A stretch of DNA of 64,000 nt from Metopolophium dirhodum (lineage: Eukaryota; Arthropoda; Insecta; Hemiptera; Aphididae): the NCBI RefSeq assembly GCF_019925205.1, contig NC_083563.1, positions 8,680,001 through 8,744,000 of the forward strand, written 5' to 3'. Positions 1-11,288 of this stretch are shown here, piece after piece; within the stretch, counting starts at the first letter, position 1; each line of letters begins with the position of its first letter. The translations under genes and the position numbers were made by a program. The notes beneath the pieces were generated by a model that did no database searches, had not been told where the DNA came from, and was given only the letters and a program-made list of their open reading frames with translations.

Positions 1-88
1 ACAACATCGCTATAACTTATAAGCAGTAAAAGTTAAATATGTAGGACTGGTTGACAGTATAGGTGCTACTAATGTCTATAGCAATGTA

Positions 89-754
89 TTATAATACTCG
101 AGTAATGAGATTGAGGGAATCTGAAAAATCAGTTTCAGTTGCTGCTATTTGATTAAACAGAGCATATTTTTTACTTAATGTATAGAATGTAATAGGGTTA
201 GTATAATTTATCTTAGATAGATTAATAAGCATACCTAGTAATACTTTAAAATAGTTTGTACTGGCAAAACATGTTTTTTTTCCTTTATGACCAGTAATAA
301 GTTTTGATATTTCATTGGTTAAAAGTTTTATAAGAATGTGGCGTGTAACATCATTAATGCTTGATCCACCATACATTAATAGTTTCTTTTTCTGAAAATT
401 GATTAAATCTTAGCTAATTTTTTTATGAACACATGTTATATGTTATATTATATTGTGCATGAACACTGTTTGCATACAAAATATTATTTACCATAAGACT
501 GTAGTATGCTTTATTGTTTAAAATGTCATTAATATGATGAAATTGTGTTAATTCTTTTAGTGGAAAATTGTCATTGAAGTGTATTTCAAATTCATTAATT
601 TGTGTTGATGTAATATTTTGCAGGCAGTTATCAACTGAACGATCATTATTTGCTAGTAATTTGTCCAACTTGTTTAGTATTGTATTTTGATTCAACAACA
701 GTTTTTGAACCTTTACCTTCACTTCGGCTAGATCTTCAAGAACAGATAAATCAT
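89..754 (-). CDS. DUF4806-type protein, last two coding exons
   Basis: Two minus-strand exons join in frame: 754-492 and 391-89 (stop). The first starts after a TTTTCAG acceptor and needs one base from an upstream exon. It ends at a GTAAAT donor, and the second starts after a TTTTCAG acceptor. The product has a heptad-like Leu/Lys stretch, an Asn-rich linker, then FPLKELTQFHHINDILN, and after the junction GGSSINDVTRHILIKLLTNE and GHKGKKTCF. This order (FPL..., GGS..DV...IL.KL.TNE, GKKGKK) is the layout I know from the insect DUF4806 domain, whose function is unknown. An ATG at 764 is in frame but lies across the acceptor, so the true start is probably upstream, perhaps in the exons at 9,794-10,643. 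The domain family is a recalled match, not a search result. Confidence 0.6.
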
Positions 755-1004
755 CTGAAAACATGATTTAAAAAAAGTATACTCATTAAAATAATACATT
801 ATAATAAAATAATTATTTGAAAATGAGCATCTCAGTAAAAATAGAATCTTACAAATTTCCCCCCTTGGAACACCATTTTTCTTATAAATCTATAATACAT
901 GGTTGGACATGCTAAGGTGTTATTAATAAATTATGAAAAACCGATAAAAATGGGATTTTAATTTCTAACGTTTTGTTTATCACCATAGAAACGAATAAAA
1001 AAAA

Positions 1005-2665
1005 GGTAGATAAGTGGATGTCGCTCTGCTGTACAGTAGGTTACAAGTGGGTCACTGTAATGGATGGTGTTAAATTTGAATTCAATGATATAATATCATT
1101 GTATAAGAAAAACGATTCTGAGCGAAAACGGTCAGTCAGCCTATGATTTTACCAAGTATATTTGATGATATTATTGTGAATAAAGTAATTTATATATACC
1201 CTATTTACTCGGAGCCTTGTTTTAAATTTTCAATCTTTAGCCATAAAAGTTAAACATTTTATACATTTTTAACCACAAAATAATTAATAAATTATAAATT
1301 TGATAAATGTTGTCAAAATTTGAACTTTAAATGCTTATAAAAAAAAATTGTGCCTATGTTTTTTTAATATTTTTCAACTGCTATTAGAACGATATATCAG
1401 GAGCCTTATATTAAATTTTCACGCTTTTTTACCCAACAAATAAAAATTTATTGATATTTATAGAAAAAAAAACTAAAAAAATTGAAAACTGACAATGTCC
1501 GTAAACAGCTCAAAAAGAGTCAAAATATTTTCAACATTTTATGGTGTATAGAAAATGCTAATATAAACATTCAGTGAAATTTTCAAGTATCTACAGTCAT
1601 TCGTTTTTCAATTACAATAAAATAAGAAAATTGTTACAAGAGAAATCGAGTAAATATCAAATGTTGTAAAAGTATAAATTTCAGACGCTCATAAAAATTT
1701 AATTTAAGTTTCTTCTAGACATTTTTTTTTTGATAAAGGTAGACAAAATTATGAGTAATCTTATATTACATTTTCAAATCTTAGATTTAAAAAGAAAAAT
1801 TTTTATGAATTCTCATCAAAATAATTTGCTATTTTTCGTGATTTTTCCGTATTTTGTCAAAATTTGAACTTTAAATGCTTATAATTAAAAACTGTGACTA
1901 AGGATTTTTAATTTTTTTCATCTGCCTTTGAAACAATAACCTAGGAGCCTTCTATTAAATTTTCAAGCTTTTTTACTCAACAGATAAAATTTTATTGATA
2001 TTTATAGAAAAAAAAACTAAAAAAATTGAAAACTGACAATGGCCGTAAACAGCTCAAAAAGAGTCAAAATATTTTCAAAATTTCATGGTGTATAGAAAAT
2101 GCTAATATAAACATTCAGTCAAAATTTCATGTCCCTACGGTCATTTGTTTTAGAGTTACACCAAAAACCAAAATCGATTTTCTCGAAAACAGATTTTGCG
2201 TAAAAATTCCCGTTTTTCCTTAATTTTTCTTTTGTTTTTCACGTCGCTTTTGAAAACTACTGGGAAATTTTTACTTTTGACCCCCCAAAGTACCAACTAG
2301 ATTCACTTTCCTATCAGAAAAGTTACTATTGAAGAAAATCCAAGCACTTTTACTGTCCTAAAAGGTGATGACAGACACAAAAATAAAAAAAAAAATAAAA
2401 AAAAAAACACACATCATTGTAGAATCAATACATTCATCGCTTCGCTCAGAATCTAAAAATAATATTTTAATATTAATTCAACTTACAGGCTATAATTTAT
2501 AATAACAATATAAAAAAATATTCAGACTGACAGACTGAACAGAATCGTTTTTCTAATATGATATTATATCATTGAATTCAAGTTAAATACAATCCATTAT
2601 ACATTGATCCACTTGTAACCTACTGTACAGCAGAACGACATCCACTGACCCACTTTTTTTGAAAT
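1005..2665. mobile_element. Non-coding element with ~120-bp terminal inverted repeats
   Basis: The left end (about 1,010-1,130) and right end (about 2,530-2,660) are inverted copies sharing GTGGATGTCGCTCTGCTGTA, then TTGAATTCAATGATATAATA, then an AAACGATTCTGAGCG segment. Inside, a block at about 1,300-1,570 is repeated directly at about 1,855-2,130 (shared AACAGCTCAAAAAGAGTC). Near the right end sits a segment reading TCGCTTCGCTCAGAATCTAA that recurs elsewhere in the window. No transposase is visible, so this looks like a non-autonomous DNA element. The 65-codon frame inside it at 2,026-2,223 is not credible as a gene. Relatives or fragments lie near 3,330, 15,905, 16,830, 30,835, 35,450, 41,200 and 43,555. 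Confidence 0.7.
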
Positions 2666-3028
2666 TGCATTTCAAAAAAGAGGGAAGAAAGAATTATTTG
2701 CATAAAAATAATATATTTGAAATAATGAGGCCTTTGTTTATATATATTTCATTATTGGTATTATGAGGCCTTAACAAATATTTCCCGGTACCTAGGCCAA
2801 AAATGGCATATCCGCCCATGTGTGTTGTTGACTGTGACAATTATAATAATATTTATTTACCTACCTAAATAAATAATAATTCCCCGTGAAATGGTTGTAA
2901 TAATTTATTTTTCAATTATTTCAATCGTTTGAATTACAAAATCAATTGCATTACAATAACAAATATTTGTTTCTAGGTATAAAATATTTCGTTTCAATAT
3001 TTAGTATCAAAAATAAAATTCCCTTTAA

Positions 3029-5467
3029 ATGACGTTTGTTTATAAAACAACTGTAAGGACTATTGTATACTTGTGCAAGTTTGTTGGCATAATTAACATA
3101 ACTTACTTATTAAATTCAGATGGGTTATTAATCCAAAGTACAGACTCAATATATAAATGTCTTGAAATTGTACGGATGTTCATGTTAATAATAATCACGT
3201 ACTCAATACACACGAGTACTTATTTTACTCAAAAAATATTTTTATTTAAATTATGGACCGTCATTATTGCATCAAGAATATCAGAAACATGGGTTATACA
3301 GTAAGATAAATAATATTATTCTCAATAATAATTAAAGAAAGTCCGCTCAGAATCGTTTTTTATCGAATGCAATCATTGCATTCAAATCGAATACAGTAAA
3401 ATTACACTATCCTGTCCGAGGCCCGAAGGGACGATGGACAAACATCCACCACCGAAATGCGCTGACCTACTTTTTTACACTACGTTCTTGTGCCTAGGTT
3501 GATGAATGGCGTCATCGAGTACGATCAAAAACTAACATCACTCCCATGGTGTTTGATGATTCGCCAGCTTTTGCCGAAGAAAAACTACTGGAACATAATC
3601 TTTATTTTCACGTTAATTTATTATATTGCAAATACATTCCTGATGGCGTACTTATGGCCACCGAAGACTATGGACATCACTACTATCGTTTTGTACTTTA
3701 TTCGAATAGATTTCATCGTGGACGTTACAGTCATTTTTTTATCATATTTTTTCTTACAACAGTTGGAGTATAGATTCCAAACGTTGAATGATTCCTGGGA
3801 ATATCTTCTTCCCGGATTTCTAGCCGCTCCTGAAGAATTGACACATTCCATAACAGGAATAACACTGGATAACGTACGATTGTTACACGCTGAACTGTCG
3901 GACTTATTAAGAATATTCAGTTTAGGTTTCGGAAAAATGCTATTAGGATTCTTTGTATTCAGTTTTATTAACATGATACTCTCTTTTTATTATTCTATTA
4001 TTATTTCTCCTAGTAGTGTGCTAAAAGAATTACATTTTGACAGTTATTTAATAAAATGTATACCATACTTACTAAACCTACAAAATGTCATATGGACTCT
4101 GTCCATTATCATTGCTGCATCACGTGTACACGAAAAGGTAATATCAATACAAATGTTATATTATTGGTTATAGTACCTAGGTATGTAACCATATTTAAGT
4201 AAATTGATTAAATTAAAATGTATAACTTCATAATTCAATATAGATATACAGATCTACAGAAATAAATGTATTATATTTTATGGCCCTTTTCTTATTTTTA
4301 AAATAAAATAAATTTAAATTTTGTGAATATGTTTTAGAGGAGTGATAAAGTTAGAGTAGCCATGTGGAGCCCTATGCTTCTGTGAGAGTGATCTATGGTT
4401 TTAGCGGACACTTCTAAATTAAATCAAGTTCAATAAATTGTAATTTTTATGTTAATACTTTACATCTTGGTTTTAAGTTTGAAGTTTTAAGTTTTCGGAA
4501 TAGGTGTTAAATGTATTATAATTAATTGATAATATTTAAGTTTAACAATATTTAAAAGTGCATTTTATGATTTTTGATAAATATGATATTCCCAGCTACC
4601 ACTGTACTTGAAAATTTTGTATTTATTATATATTTATATTTATTTTATTTATTTAGTATTTTGTGTGTAAAAAAATGTCTAACCCCTATAAGACAAACTT
4701 CTAATTACGTCAATGGTCTCGTCTTGATTGTCATTAAAGACAATTGGCAATGTTTTTATTACTATTTGGATAATTAATAGCAATATTATTATACCAAACT
4801 ACGCCAAATACAACATATTTCACACAACATTTACCAAAATTCGTATATTTTATTACGTAATTATCGTTTTTAATATGAATTGATAACATTTTAATAGTTT
4901 TAATCATATATTTTTAGAAAAGGAAGATGATATCATATTTAAGATTGATAAAGATTTCAAATTTATCGGCAAACCTAAAAACGCAAGTAAATAAAATAAA
5001 AAGTGTAATTATATATAATTTAAATGATATTGTACTTCCTCAGTGTAAGCGTTAATCCGTGTAAGCTTTAATAAAGATGATATGATATTTATTTATTAAC
5101 CAACACAAGCCATAGGACCATTGAAGTTATTATAATATTATATTTCTATGTTATTAGGTTAAATTTTTTATGAACCAAATATCAGTTTTTGAATCAAGCG
5201 AACTCACAGCATTTGGAATATTCAATATAAATTTAAATCTTGTTGTATCGGTAAGTATTCTTTCTAGTAATTGTGTAATTATTTTTTAATTTATTTGAGT
5301 ACAATATATATAAGATTAAAAAAATATATTTTTGTTTTCAGATACTAATATTACTTGTTACTGGTTTAATAACAATAATACAAATGAAGGAAAATCCAAT
5401 TTTGTTGCAATCAAAAGAAAATTTAAAGAAGTTTTTTCAAAGCATAAGTAAAGAAAAACTTATATAA
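3029..5467 (+). CDS. Gustatory receptor (insect 7TM chemoreceptor family)
   Basis: Five exons give about 396 residues: 3,029-3,300, 3,498-4,137, 4,927-4,986, 5,158-5,250 and 5,342-5,467. The N-terminus contains a chemoreceptor-like YLCKFVGIINI stretch. Several hydrophobic helices follow (YWNIIFIFTLIYYIANTFLM, then a helix near FFVFSFINMILSFYYSIIIS), then AASRVHEK, FMNQISVFESSELTAFGIF and a last helix ending TGLITIIQM. Length, exon layout with short 3' exons, and the C-terminal sequence fit insect Grs, which are ligand-gated channels in sensory neuron membranes. The family's TYhhhhhQF signature is altered here to TG...IQM. Exon 3 stays in frame only with the AG at 4,925-4,926. The better acceptor at 4,917-4,918 would bring a stop, so a one-base frameshift is possible. 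The rest is open. Ligand unknown. Confidence 0.8.
3330..3485. repeat. Fragment of the GATTCTGAGCG repeat family
   Basis: Inside intron 1 of the gustatory receptor. It begins GTCCGCTCAGAATCGTTTTT and ends with a CTGACCTACTTTTT motif, matching the outer 120 bp of the element at 1,005-2,665 in layout, with a different middle. It appears to be a solo or deleted end. Confidence 0.5.
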
Positions 5468-6672
5468 GTGAAAATGTGACATATTTTTAATTTGTCTATT
5501 CACTATTCAGCCTAGAGATTAATCACATTTTTAAGCAGCTGTCCATCGTTCACTTATTATTTTATACGGGCTACAATCGTAATAAAAAATGTACAAATTA
5601 TTAACAATAATGTTCAATTTTCAACATTGTTAGCAAAAGAAAATGTCTAATGTTTCACATCTGCCAAGTGTCCCGTGACAGCTTAGTTTTTTCACTATAT
5701 TTCTTTTTTTCTGCAATAGGTCCTTTTTTCCTAATTATTACATAATTTTCATAAACATTTCGCGTACTTTAATTGTTGTATTTTATTTTGTAATTGATCT
5801 ACTATAGTATCTATAGTATAATAATTATAACATATTGAACTCTCTGTGAACGTTTATTTATTTATTAACAATATAATGGCGTTTACAAAATGTGTGCGTT
5901 TGCGTTCTTATACAACTATAATAATATTTTATTGATACGAGTTTTGATACATGGCCTATTAAAATTAATAACAATTTGTTTTTGGTTATCGTATTCGTGG
6001 GCGTTTTTATAAAAAATTATACAACTAGTTGAACTAGATTGGTATAGCTAGGTACCGTATCTACCATAGGTAACCGACTAGAGTAACCCTTATTACACAC
6101 CGCGGTTATACGAGCTATTGCTACAGCTACAATTGTAACGAAATATAATATTCTCTATATAGGTATTGTTAGTATTTTGTTTGCGTTAGGTTCAACTCAC
6201 GTTGCAGTGTCCCTTCTGTATTCATCAACTTTAAAAATCATAATATGAATATGATTAATTTATTGCTATTTAATGATATGACACCGTGCATCGGCTATTG
6301 TAAAAAAGCCTCGTCCAAAAATTACCGAAATACTCACTCGCCAACGATTATTATAGGTACCTACAAGAAATTTTATACCGACCAAACTCGTACAACAATA
6401 TTGCTAATCTTGTTCTCTCCGCGTCCGGCACTAAAATATCAACAAGAAAAAAATCACCGGTCTCTTCGTTCGGCATTCCTCTCGAATTATTACACTGCGG
6501 CGAATCGTCCGTCTCCGGTATACGTTGCACCGGTCGTTCGAAATATCAGTATACGGATGGCGCGCGCCACACATAATGCGTGTAGACCACGCCGGTACCG
6601 GCGTGTACCTATATTGTTGAGCGCCGATATTGCCGTACCATGTTGGCGTCCAGGCGCGCGAACACAGGTGCA
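5468..6672. other. Intergenic, no gene seen
   Basis: AT-rich up to about 6,400, then noticeably more GC- and CpG-rich to about 6,770. An open frame runs 6,245-6,850 but its residues reflect the hexamer repeat and base composition. No splice-supported gene or family match was found. Confidence 0.5.
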
Positions 6673-6673
6673 T

Positions 6674-6770
6674 CCGTGTCTGCGTCCGTGTATGTGCCTG
6701 TGTCCGTGTCTGCGTCCGTGTATGTGCCCGTGTCCGTGTCTGCGTCTACGTCTGTGTCTGTGCGGATGTG
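6674..6770. repeat. 30-bp minisatellite built of TGYGTC hexamers
   Basis: CCGTGTCTGCGTCCGTGTAT starts at 6,674, 6,704 and (altered at its 3' end) 6,734, a 30-bp period, and each unit is itself made of TGCGTC, CGTGTC and TGTGCC hexamers. It is strongly G/T-rich on the plus strand and sits in a local CpG-rich patch. Confidence 0.8.
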
Positions 6771-7168
6771 TGATATTGCGTAGGCGTAATGTTTATTTTA
6801 AAGGAAATATGTTAGTCTCAGACGCGCCCGGTAATAGAATAATAAATTAATTGTAATTAATTGTAACAATAATAACTGTTATAATTTATATTAAACATAC
6901 GTTTACACTGACTGCTAGTTTCGATCATTTTTTTACTTTTGTTTTTTGATGAAAATGGTTTATTATTCTTTATTACATCATCAAATTCAAAATTATCATT
7001 TCCTTCACTATCCATTATATCAGAACCTACAAAAAAAAAAAATTTTTTTAAAAATACATAATAATAGCAGTACCTATATTTAAATAATTAAATACAGATT
7101 TCCTATGATAATTTACCCATTGCAATATCTATTAAATAATAGAGATATCATAATTCTGTTTATATATA

Positions 7169-9382
7169 CCGTGTGTTCACCAATTTAGGGAACACTGAAT
7201 TTCTCGGCCGGATTATGTTTGAATAAATAAAATTTTTTTTACAAGCTAGTGGTATATAAATACACATTTTCAGATAAATTTCAAATTTTTAACCCCTTCG
7301 GTACGCGCATGCGCAATGCAACTTATTTTTTTTTTAATAGCAACTGGTATTTTTGATACCAAATTCGGATATACTGAATTTTTTTAAGTCATTTTGACCA
7401 ATTAACCATGGCTCTACAACCAAAATGACTGAATGAGAGCCATTCAAATCTTAATAAATAATACATTTTTACAATTCATTATAAAATGCATAAAACCATT
7501 TATAATTATTTATTATTGGTTACTTTTTGAATATCTACGTATTTTTTTTTTTTATACGTGTTATAAATAAGATTAACATAATATAGACATAAAATTATTT
7601 AATTAAAATAGATTACAACAGTTATTTTATATCAACACAAATAATTAAATAAATTGTTCAAAGTTTGCTCCTTGATTGTCGACACATAATTGAAAACGTT
7701 GTAGACATCCTCTATTAGTTGCTGACATTATTTGACTTTCAGTAAGGTTATTACACGCAACCAAGATTTTATTTTTTAAATCTGCTAGATTAACTGGTGG
7801 ATCTGCGTAGACTACTGTTTTTAAATGTCCCCACAAAAAAAAATCAAGTGGTGTAATATCTGGAGATCTTGCTGGCCATTCAATGGGTCCATAAGTGCCA
7901 AGCCATTTTCCCACATATACCCGATTCAAGTAATCTCGAACAATATGCGCATTATGAGCAGGAGCTCCGTCCTGCTGAAAATAGAGGGTTTGACGAGTAG
8001 ATAATGGTAAATTTTCTAACATTAATGGTAAAACATTTGTTAAAAATGATAAATATCGTCTCGCAGTTAAGTTTTCTTCATAAAAATACGGACCTAACAA
8101 TTTTCCACCAATAAGTCCACACCAAACATTAGTATACCCCATACAGTTTGGTAACGATTATCCACTGCCCAATGGGGATTGACATCTGACCACATACGAT
8201 TATTTTGTTTGTTAATAACTCCATTGTTCGTGAATTTAGATTTATCAGTCCATAATATCTGATTTAAAAATAATGGTTGTGTATCGATTTGAACTAGTAA
8301 CCAAGCAATGAAATTTAACCTTCTTTCTGGATCTGCAGGTCGTAAATGTTGAACTAAGTCAGGTTTGTAAGGATGCATTTTGTGTTTTTTTAAAATTTTA
8401 TGTACAAGGCCAAATGAGATTCCAACTTCTCTACCAACATGTCTAACCGAAGATCTTGGATTCAATCTAATGTAAGCTAAAACTTGAAGTTCCACATCTT
8501 CATTAATATTGTTTTCTCTAATTTGTTGGTTACGGACTACTTTTACAGAAAATGCTCCATGATTAATCAATAATTGTTCTATCTTAATAAAAAATGTATG
8601 CGGTGGATGGTACCGACCTGGGTATTGTTCAGCATACATTCTTGCTGACTGCCGAGAATTTCTATCGCATTTACCATAAATTAATAGCATTTGCACTTTT
8701 TCTTTGTTGTTCATTTTAACCCAACTAATCGTACTAGTATGACAACCAGCATAAAAATGATTCATTTTATCTAAACTTTCAAGTATAAATTTAATATTCA
8801 CAACGGTTTTTCTACCTATAAACAATTACAAATTAATGGGTAGATTTAATTTATCGCTTAATGGTATTAAACATCTAATAATACTGAATATTAATGTGCA
8901 ATAAATGCATATTATTGTTATAACTTCTGATTATCTAGTATTAAATTATCTGAATAACTATATGTAAATTAAGATTATCTTATTATTTAAAACCTCGATA
9001 ACTTCATATTTTATAAAATAACTGTTGTAATCAATTTTAATTAAATAATTTTATATCCATATTATGTTAATGAATTGTAAAAATGTATTATTTATTAAGA
9101 TTTGAATGGCTCTCATTCAGTCAATTTTAGTTGTAGAGCCATGGTTAATTGGTCAAAATGACTTAAAAAAATTCAGTATATCCGAAGTTGGTATCAAAAA
9201 TACCAGTTGCTATTAAAAAAAAAAATAAGTTGCATTGCGCATGCGCGTACCGAAGGGGTTAAAAATTTGAAATTTATCTGAAAATGTGTATTTATATACC
9301 ACTAGCTTGTAAAAAAAATTTTATTTATTCAAACATAATCCGGCCGAGAAATTCAGTGTTCCCTAAATTGGTGAACACACGG
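7169..9382 (-). mobile_element. DDE transposon with ~310-bp terminal inverted repeats
   Basis: The ends are CCGTGTGTTCACC...GGTGAACACACGG. The inverted repeats (about 7,169-7,480 and 9,070-9,382) are almost identical, with a handful of differences, which suggests a fairly recent insertion. Both sides are flanked by the same 10 bases, TTTATATATA (7,159-7,168 and 9,383-9,392). The enclosed minus-strand transposase is described separately. Apart from the transposase and the ends nothing else is carried. Confidence 0.85.
7645..8825 (-). pseudogene. Tc1/mariner-like (IS630-related) transposase, frameshifted
   Basis: Two overlapping minus-strand frames, 8,825-8,094 and 8,142-7,645, together cover one transposase. 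The N-terminal part has an arthropod-type helix-turn-helix (KVQMLLIYGKCDRNSRQSA, as in DUF4817) and a second HTH (SVRHVGREVGISFGLVHKIL). The catalytic core follows: WTDKSKF (first Asp), then after the frame change YFQQDGAPAHNA (second Asp) and WPARSPDITPLDFFLWG (third Asp), with 36 residues between the second and third. The frame change lies at about 8,110-8,170, just after the first catalytic Asp, so this copy should not make a full transposase unless it frameshifts. Everything else is open, so the break looks young. The enclosing inverted repeats place it in a single element. Confidence 0.85.
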
Positions 9383-9422
9383 TTTATATATAAGATTCAT
9401 AGGAACAAGGACTACAAGAACT

Positions 9423-9670
9423 GAAGCGCTCGGCCGAACAACGGGACAAGCGCCAGTCTCGGCATTATTGCGTTTATCGGTGGAATAACGTATTAGTAGA
9501 CTCAATGGATATTATTACATTAAGGTAAGTTGATTAAGAGAAGATGGATGGAACAACGAGCTACGTGCAATGTTCAACCAACACGGACAGAAATGGTCCG
9601 TAATATTTTAAACGCGTCTATTGTAAAATGCGCTCAGTGGCGCTTGTCCCGTTGTTCGGCCGAGCGCTTC
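9423..9670. mobile_element. Foldback MITE with 33-bp GC-rich perfect inverted ends
   Basis: GAAGCGCTCGGCCGAACAAC starts at 9,423. The full 33 bases to 9,455 return as an exact reverse complement at 9,638-9,670. The interior of about 180 bp has no coding potential. The ends are about 60% GC in a 25-30% GC setting. It sits 40 bp from the larger transposon at 7,169-9,382 but shares no terminal sequence with it. Confidence 0.8.
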
Positions 9671-9793
9671 AACTACTAAAACTGTATGTCAATGCATACA
9701 TTCACAAACCCTAATACTATGTAGTATTATATTATAATGCTATATAGATATTATATCAAAAACACTTAAGTCGCAATAGTTATAATAAATTAC

Positions 9794-10643
9794 TTTTTAT
9801 AGTGGTACGCTGATTAGAAATCTTCTGTATGGATTGTGTTGGAAATAGTGAATCAATTTTACTTAATTCCATGCTTAATTTGGAAAGTAAGCTATCATCT
9901 AAATTCTCATCGGTTTTGGTTAAATCTGGAACTGATACATAAATTACTGTTATATTATGCAATGATTATACTACAAAAAATTGTAATAAAAAAATTACTT
10001 TTGTTGAGTTCACTTGAATTAGAAATACTACTGAGGTTCAATAAATCTAGGTCGCCAAACATATCTGGTGCTGAAGTAAAATGTGTTTACATAATATATT
10101 GTGCAATATTAACTTTAGTTAAAATATATTTGACATATATATTATTATATTTAATAAACATATTAAAGTTTCAATTATTTACATTTTGTCATCATACGTT
10201 GAGTTGATGTAGCAGGATTGTCCAATGTTGGTGTTATTTGAGTTTTCATTTTAAATGTACTTGATGATGCTGAAACATAAGAATTTAAGAGTTTCATAGT
10301 TATATAATTTCAAATGTTTAACTAATGTAAATATAACAATATATTTATGAGTAGCTATTAATAATATCATTACTAATTGATAAATACAATATAAAATTAT
10401 TCATACCAATATAGGTTCAGGAGGATTTGGATACTTCAAACGCTTTGAAGATGTCACTTTTACTGGATAATTAAGTTTTGTCGGAGATTCAGAGCTTGAG
10501 TCAGAATCATACTTTTTTTTTGCCCTCATGCGATGTTGACTTTTGGCATTAATTACATCAGTATTGGTATTTACATCACTGTAGTTTTCTGCAATTTGTA
10601 ATTTTTTTACAGCCTTTTCAAATACGTCTGCAAAACCATTCAT
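9794..10643 (-). CDS. Candidate upstream exons of a DUF4806-type gene
   Basis: Four minus-strand segments look like exons. One is 10,643-10,407 (charged, KKKYDSDSSSESPTKLNYP, ending at a GTATGA donor). The others are 10,269-10,198 and 10,070-9,999 (72 bases each) and 9,931-9,794 (acidic/Ser-rich, VPDLTKTDENLDDSL). The last three have TTTCAG/CTTCAG/TATCAG acceptors and GTATGA or GTAATT donors, and all run phase 1 to phase 1. That is the phase required by the DUF4806 exon starting at 754, so they could be one gene whose roughly 9-kb intron contains the gustatory receptor and a transposon. The first segment ends in phase 0 and does not join cleanly, so an exon is missing or it belongs elsewhere. 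No N-terminal exons were recognised above 10,643. Confidence 0.35.
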
Positions 10644-10760
10644 TTTTTTTAAAATATTTAAAATACAATATATGAAAATATTATTTCACACTGCTTAGTT
10701 ACGGTCAGAAAAACTGTTGCATTTTTTTTTTTGACCCGCAGACAAAACATATTAATGTAA

Positions 10761-11288
10761 AATAAAAAATAAAAAAAAAAATTTTAAAAACACACTTTTC
10801 CATAAAAACATTTAAAAAAAAAATTTTAAAAATTGCACTAAAAAGACAAAAATAATTCTCTGTACTTAAAAATAATGAAAAATTTATTGATGAAAAATTT
10901 AAAAGTGTGTGGTGCTCATACACTTGACATATATTCCCAGTCACTATCTTATAAACATGATTGAACAAAGAAGTGTATGTGAGACTTTCCTTGGCTTTTA
11001 AATTTTTCATCAGTAAATTTTTCATTATTTTGCTCTTATACTTGACATATACTGCCAGTCACTATCTTATAAACAGGATTGAACAAAGAAGTGTATGTGA
11101 GACTTAGCTCGGCTTTTAATGTTTTGTATGATGCACCACACACTTTTAAATTTTTCATCAATAAATTTTTCATTATTTTTAAGTACAGAGAATTATTTTT
11201 GTCTTTTTAGTGCAATTTTTAAAATTTTTTTTTAAATGTTTTTATGGAAAAGTGTGTTTTTAAAATTTTTTTTTTTATTTTTTATTTT
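10761..11288. repeat. Long palindrome with internal direct duplication
   Basis: The left arm (about 10,761-10,915) returns inverted at about 11,133-11,288, both carrying TAAGTACAGAGAATTATTTT or its complement. The spacer holds two direct copies, about 118 bp apart, of a segment with GATTGAACAAAGAAGTGTAT (near 10,959 and 11,079). It is consistent with a foldback or long-TIR MITE. The minus-strand open frame in the left arm (10,705-11,025) is low-complexity Phe/Lys and not a gene. Confidence 0.8.

Noticed and set aside
6245..6850. 201-codon open frame on the plus strand
   Set aside because: The C-terminal half is the hexamer minisatellite translated as Cys/Pro repeats, and the rest has no family match or splice context.
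10705..11025. 106-codon minus-strand frame
   Set aside because: It is the left arm and spacer of the palindrome; residues are low-complexity Phe/Lys/Ile.
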